Position numbers and translations under genes: made by a program
In this document: one piece after another, positions 6,336-8,457 of the stretch
How the letters are laid out: each line of letters starts with the position of its first letter
Position numbering within the stretch: the first letter of the stretch is position 1
The notes under the pieces: generated by a model
The model's database searches: none
The model's input: the letters and a program-made list of their open reading frames with translations, nothing else
Told to the model about the DNA's origin: nothing
Source: JAYWIG01 sp043789035
GTDB taxonomy: Bacteria > Pseudomonadota > Gammaproteobacteria > Burkholderiales > Burkholderiaceae_E
Direction of reading: 5' to 3'
DNA length: 8,457 nucleotides
Assembly (NCBI GenBank): GCA_043789035.1
Contig: JAYWIG010000289.1
Location: 1 to 8,457 of the forward strand

Positions 6336-7029
6336 CCCTGCGTTGCAAACATTACCGGCAGCAAAGCGTGTTCTGGTGCTGGGCGGTGGTGATGGTTTAG
6401 CCGTGCGCGAAGTTTTGAAATACCCCAACGTGCAAGAAATCGTTTCGGTTGATCTCGATCCTGCGATGACCGATCTTTTTAAAACATCATCAATTTTGAC
6501 TAAGTTGAACAACAACTCATTGAACAACGCTAGGGTAAAGATTGTTAATGAAGATACGTTTCGATGGCTAGAAAATAATAGCGAATTCTTTGATGCTGCT
6601 GTAGTCGATTTTCCAGATTCCAGCAACTACGCGTTGGGGAAGCTGTATTCAGTACCGTTTTATCGATTGTTGGCCAAACATATCGCACCGCAAGGGTTGA
6701 TGGTGATTCAGTCAACATCGCCTTACTTTGCCCCCAATGCTTTTTGGTCAATTAATGCCACCTTAAAAGAAACTGGCTTACGCACTTGGCCATACCATGC
6801 CTATGTACCTTCTTTTGGTGAGTGGGGTTTCATTATTGCGTCGAAATCAGCTGCTTATCAAAAACCAGAGCGATATGAGGTCACGACAAAGTTTCTTGAT
6901 GCATCGACTACAACCGAGATGTTTCAATTCCCAAAGGATATGGCGCAACGTGTGGTTGAACCCAACTACCTTAATAACCAGCGATTGGTGAGATATTTTG
7001 AAGAAGACTGGGGCAGGATTGCTAGGTAG
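6328..7029 (+). pseudogene. speE: Membrane-type spermidine synthase-like protein, 3' half only
   Basis: The 233 codons encode the C-terminal aminopropyltransferase domain: LHHPALQTL, then the SAM/dcSAM-binding VLVLGGGDGLAVREVLKYP (G-rich loop at remnant residues 19-23), VDLDPAMT, NEDTFRWL, the active-site region VVDFPDSSNYALGKLYSVPF (Asp 94 and 97) and the family end YVPSFGEWGFIIAS ... LVRYFEEDWGRIAR. Relatives of this subtype are about 500 residues with several N-terminal membrane helices; about half is missing. Upstream of 6325 the same frame continues to an ATG at 6274, but those residues are the antisense of the DUF4178 gene and not a real N-terminus. The remnant has an intact fold core and normal C-terminus, stops with TAG and is followed after 3 bases by the FAD gene. 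Transfer of an aminopropyl group from decarboxylated SAM to putrescine is family knowledge; whether this subtype makes spermidine is not certain. Confidence 0.85.
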
Positions 7030-7032
7030 GAC

Positions 7033-8457
7033 ATGCAGATAATGGCACAGCGCCGACGACGCTTCTTGCTGGCAGCAGCAGGTGCGCTGACTGGCTGTGA
7101 CCTTACCGGGCAACAGCCAATGCCTTGGGATAAATTCTCTATTGCGGTGAACCGGCCTGGCATGGCAATTGGGCACAAACTGCGTGATCTAGACGCATCA
7201 AAGTTGGCTATCGCAGGGGAAAAAAATGTTGACGTTCTGATCATTGGTTCGGGTGCTGCAGGCCTAACCACTGCATGGAATTTGAAGAAGGCTGGGCACA
7301 AAAATTTTGCGGTACTCGCAGGCCCTGAAGTGCATGGCAATGCAGCTGGGCTTTCTTTCGACAACCATGCTTGTCCGACTGGCGCGCATTATCTGCCGCT
7401 GCCTTCCATCGAATCGATTGCGATGAGAGAGATTCTTCAATCGATGGGGGTGATGAGTGGACTTTTTGGGAGCCAAACCGCGGCCTATTCGAAAGCTATC
7501 GGCACAGACGGTAAGCGTGCGTTTGCTGTGCCGATGGCGATGGCATCGAAAGATCAACAATGGCGGCAGTTTGATTCAATGACGTTTGCCATGTGGTTAG
7601 CTAATGAAGGTTTTCACGATCAGCATCTATTAGCATTTTTGGATTATTGCTGCCGAGATGAATACGGGGCGAGCATCGCAATCGTAAGCGCTTGGGCAGG
7701 ACTAAATTACTTTAGTAGTCGAAACGGCCATGCAAGTAACGCAGAGGATGGTGCAGTTTTAACTTGGCCAGAGGGCCTGTCTTTTGTCATGCGCTTTCTC
7801 GAAGCAGGTATTTGAAACACAGACGCTTGGCTTAATGGCACAGCTTTGCAGGTGCGTAAAGTTGGTTCTTTAGTCCATGTTTTGATGATGGGCGAAAACG
7901 GGCTTATGAGTTTGGTGAAGGCGCGAAAAGTGGTAATGGCTACACCCCTTTATGTAACTGCAAGAATTGACTCTGAGATTGCGTTGGCATTCAAAGATTG
8001 GCAACAATACTTACCGCAGTATCAGCCGTGGGTGGTTGCGAATTTTTTGTTTAAACATCATTTGCCAGAAGCTGCGGGTGCCGAGCTTGCTTGGGATAAT
8101 ATCGTTCATCAAAGCAAAGGCCTTGATTTTGTGAATGCGAAACACCAAGAGTTTAATGCTGCGGCATCGAACGTTAGACCGCAATTACTAACTGCCTATC
8201 ACGCAATGGGCGATGCAGAGCCTCTAGAAGCGAGGCGCTGGCTTGCCCAATATAGTGATAAAGAACTACTTGATTTGACTGCGTCAGACCTAATACAAAC
8301 CTATGGCCGCCAGTTCTGGAATTACTTGAGTGCAGCACATATTACTGTTCGTGCTCACGGCATGCCAAGCCCAAGACCAGGTTATTTATCCAACAAATTA
8401 CGTCGTGATTTAGGAAACGAAACAGGTTCAATTATTTATGCTAACGCTGATTTAAGT
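7033..8457 (+). pseudogene. Tat-type lipoprotein FAD-dependent oxidoreductase, in-frame stop, 3' end outside window
   Basis: The N-terminus MQIMAQRRRRFLLAAAGALT combines four arginines (7-10), a hydrophobic stretch and a lipobox ending at C22 (LTGC), suggesting Tat export and lipidation. A FAD-binding motif follows, VDVLIIGSGAAGLTTAW with GxGxxG at 72-77. The family segments CPTGAHYLPLP, FLDYCCRDEYG, VSAWAGLNYFSSR and GAVLTWPEG are clear. TGA at 7813-7815 (codon 261) ends the ORF at 260 residues, yet the same frame stays open for 214 codons to the window end and encodes the expected remainder: MATPLYVTARI, PWVVANFLF, AELAWDNIVHQSKG, then APHGM-like HGMPSPRPGYL and IIYANADLS. The original codon was probably CGA or TGG. 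The region between MREILQSMGVM and GTDGKRAFAVPMA seems 50-60 residues shorter than in relatives, suggesting an in-frame deletion near 7455-7470. The start may be ATG 7033 or 7042. The substrate is unknown. Confidence 0.82.

Noticed and set aside
6110..6364. Minus-strand ORF of 84 codons across the junction.
   Set aside because: It lies in another frame over conserved DUF4178 coding sequence and crosses into antisense of speE; its translation has no recognisable features.
6200..6450. Insertion sequence or phage attachment site at the junction.
   Set aside because: No transposase fragment, terminal inverted repeat, target-site duplication or tRNA sequence is visible around the breakpoint.
4558..7815. 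Stop-codon reassignment or readthrough (TAG in speD, TGA in the FAD gene).
   Set aside because: TAG ends rlmB, dacB, the small membrane gene and the speE remnant, and TGA ends Bug receptor copy 1, all at family-typical C-termini. No selenocysteine-type hairpin or conserved Cys/Sec site was noticed after the TGA. Ordinary nonsense mutations fit better.
4363..8457. General sequencing error as the explanation for all the broken frames.
   Set aside because: Not fully excluded for the two homopolymer shifts, but the 4.2 kb on the left has none, and two substitutions to stop codons plus a double-gene junction are not typical homopolymer errors. Read data are needed.

Overview
The window looks like a stretch of a betaproteobacterial chromosome, most likely Burkholderiales. 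The evidence is two Bug-type (TctC-like) periplasmic receptors, a family strongly expanded in that order, and a polyamine gene set (speD, DUF4178, membrane-type speE, Tat/lipoprotein FAD oxidoreductase) that I know from Burkholderiales. Base composition looks mid-range by eye (not counted), low for most of the order but fitting a reduced lineage such as Polynucleobacter. That genus-level guess is weak.

Layout. Positions 1-210 (+) are the 3' end of rlmB. Converging on it with an 8-base gap is a long minus-strand run. Read in its own direction, this run is: a DUF4178 gene without its first codons (6332-4903), a 54-residue membrane/glycine-rich protein (4893-4729), speD (4729-4363), a proline-rich PDZ-like lipoprotein (4393-3713), a Bug receptor (3692-2691), the S13 D-Ala-D-Ala carboxypeptidase DacB/PBP4 (2707-1235) and a second Bug receptor (1199-219). 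Spacings are short or overlapping throughout, so this reads as one transcription unit. On the plus strand lie the 3' half of a spermidine-synthase-like gene (about 6328-7029) and, three bases later, a Tat-type lipoprotein FAD-dependent oxidoreductase that runs off the window (7033-8457).

Main observation. The left half (1 to about 4390) is intact, with four complete clean genes. The right half, which is the polyamine module, is broken almost everywhere. DUF4178 and speE are fused head to head at about 6327-6335, and each has lost its 5' part there. DUF4178 has an apparent one-base loss in a run of seven A that hides a hydrophobic C-terminal tail. speD has a probable one-base shift in a five-base homopolymer near its start and an in-frame TAG just before its pyruvoyl-forming Ser. 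The FAD protein has an in-frame TGA with 214 further codons open behind it, and probably an internal deletion. Only the 54-residue protein is undamaged. Because the lesions cluster by pathway, I read this as real decay of one functional unit, with mis-assembly or local sequence error as the main alternative.

How the genes would have worked together. SpeD makes decarboxylated S-adenosylmethionine and the SpeE-like enzyme uses it as aminopropyl donor. The DUF4178 protein, the small glycine-rich membrane protein and the exported FAD oxidoreductase are co-inherited partners of unknown role, probably at the membrane. No RNA genes, CRISPR arrays or insertion sequences were seen, and no gap between genes exceeds 300 bases.
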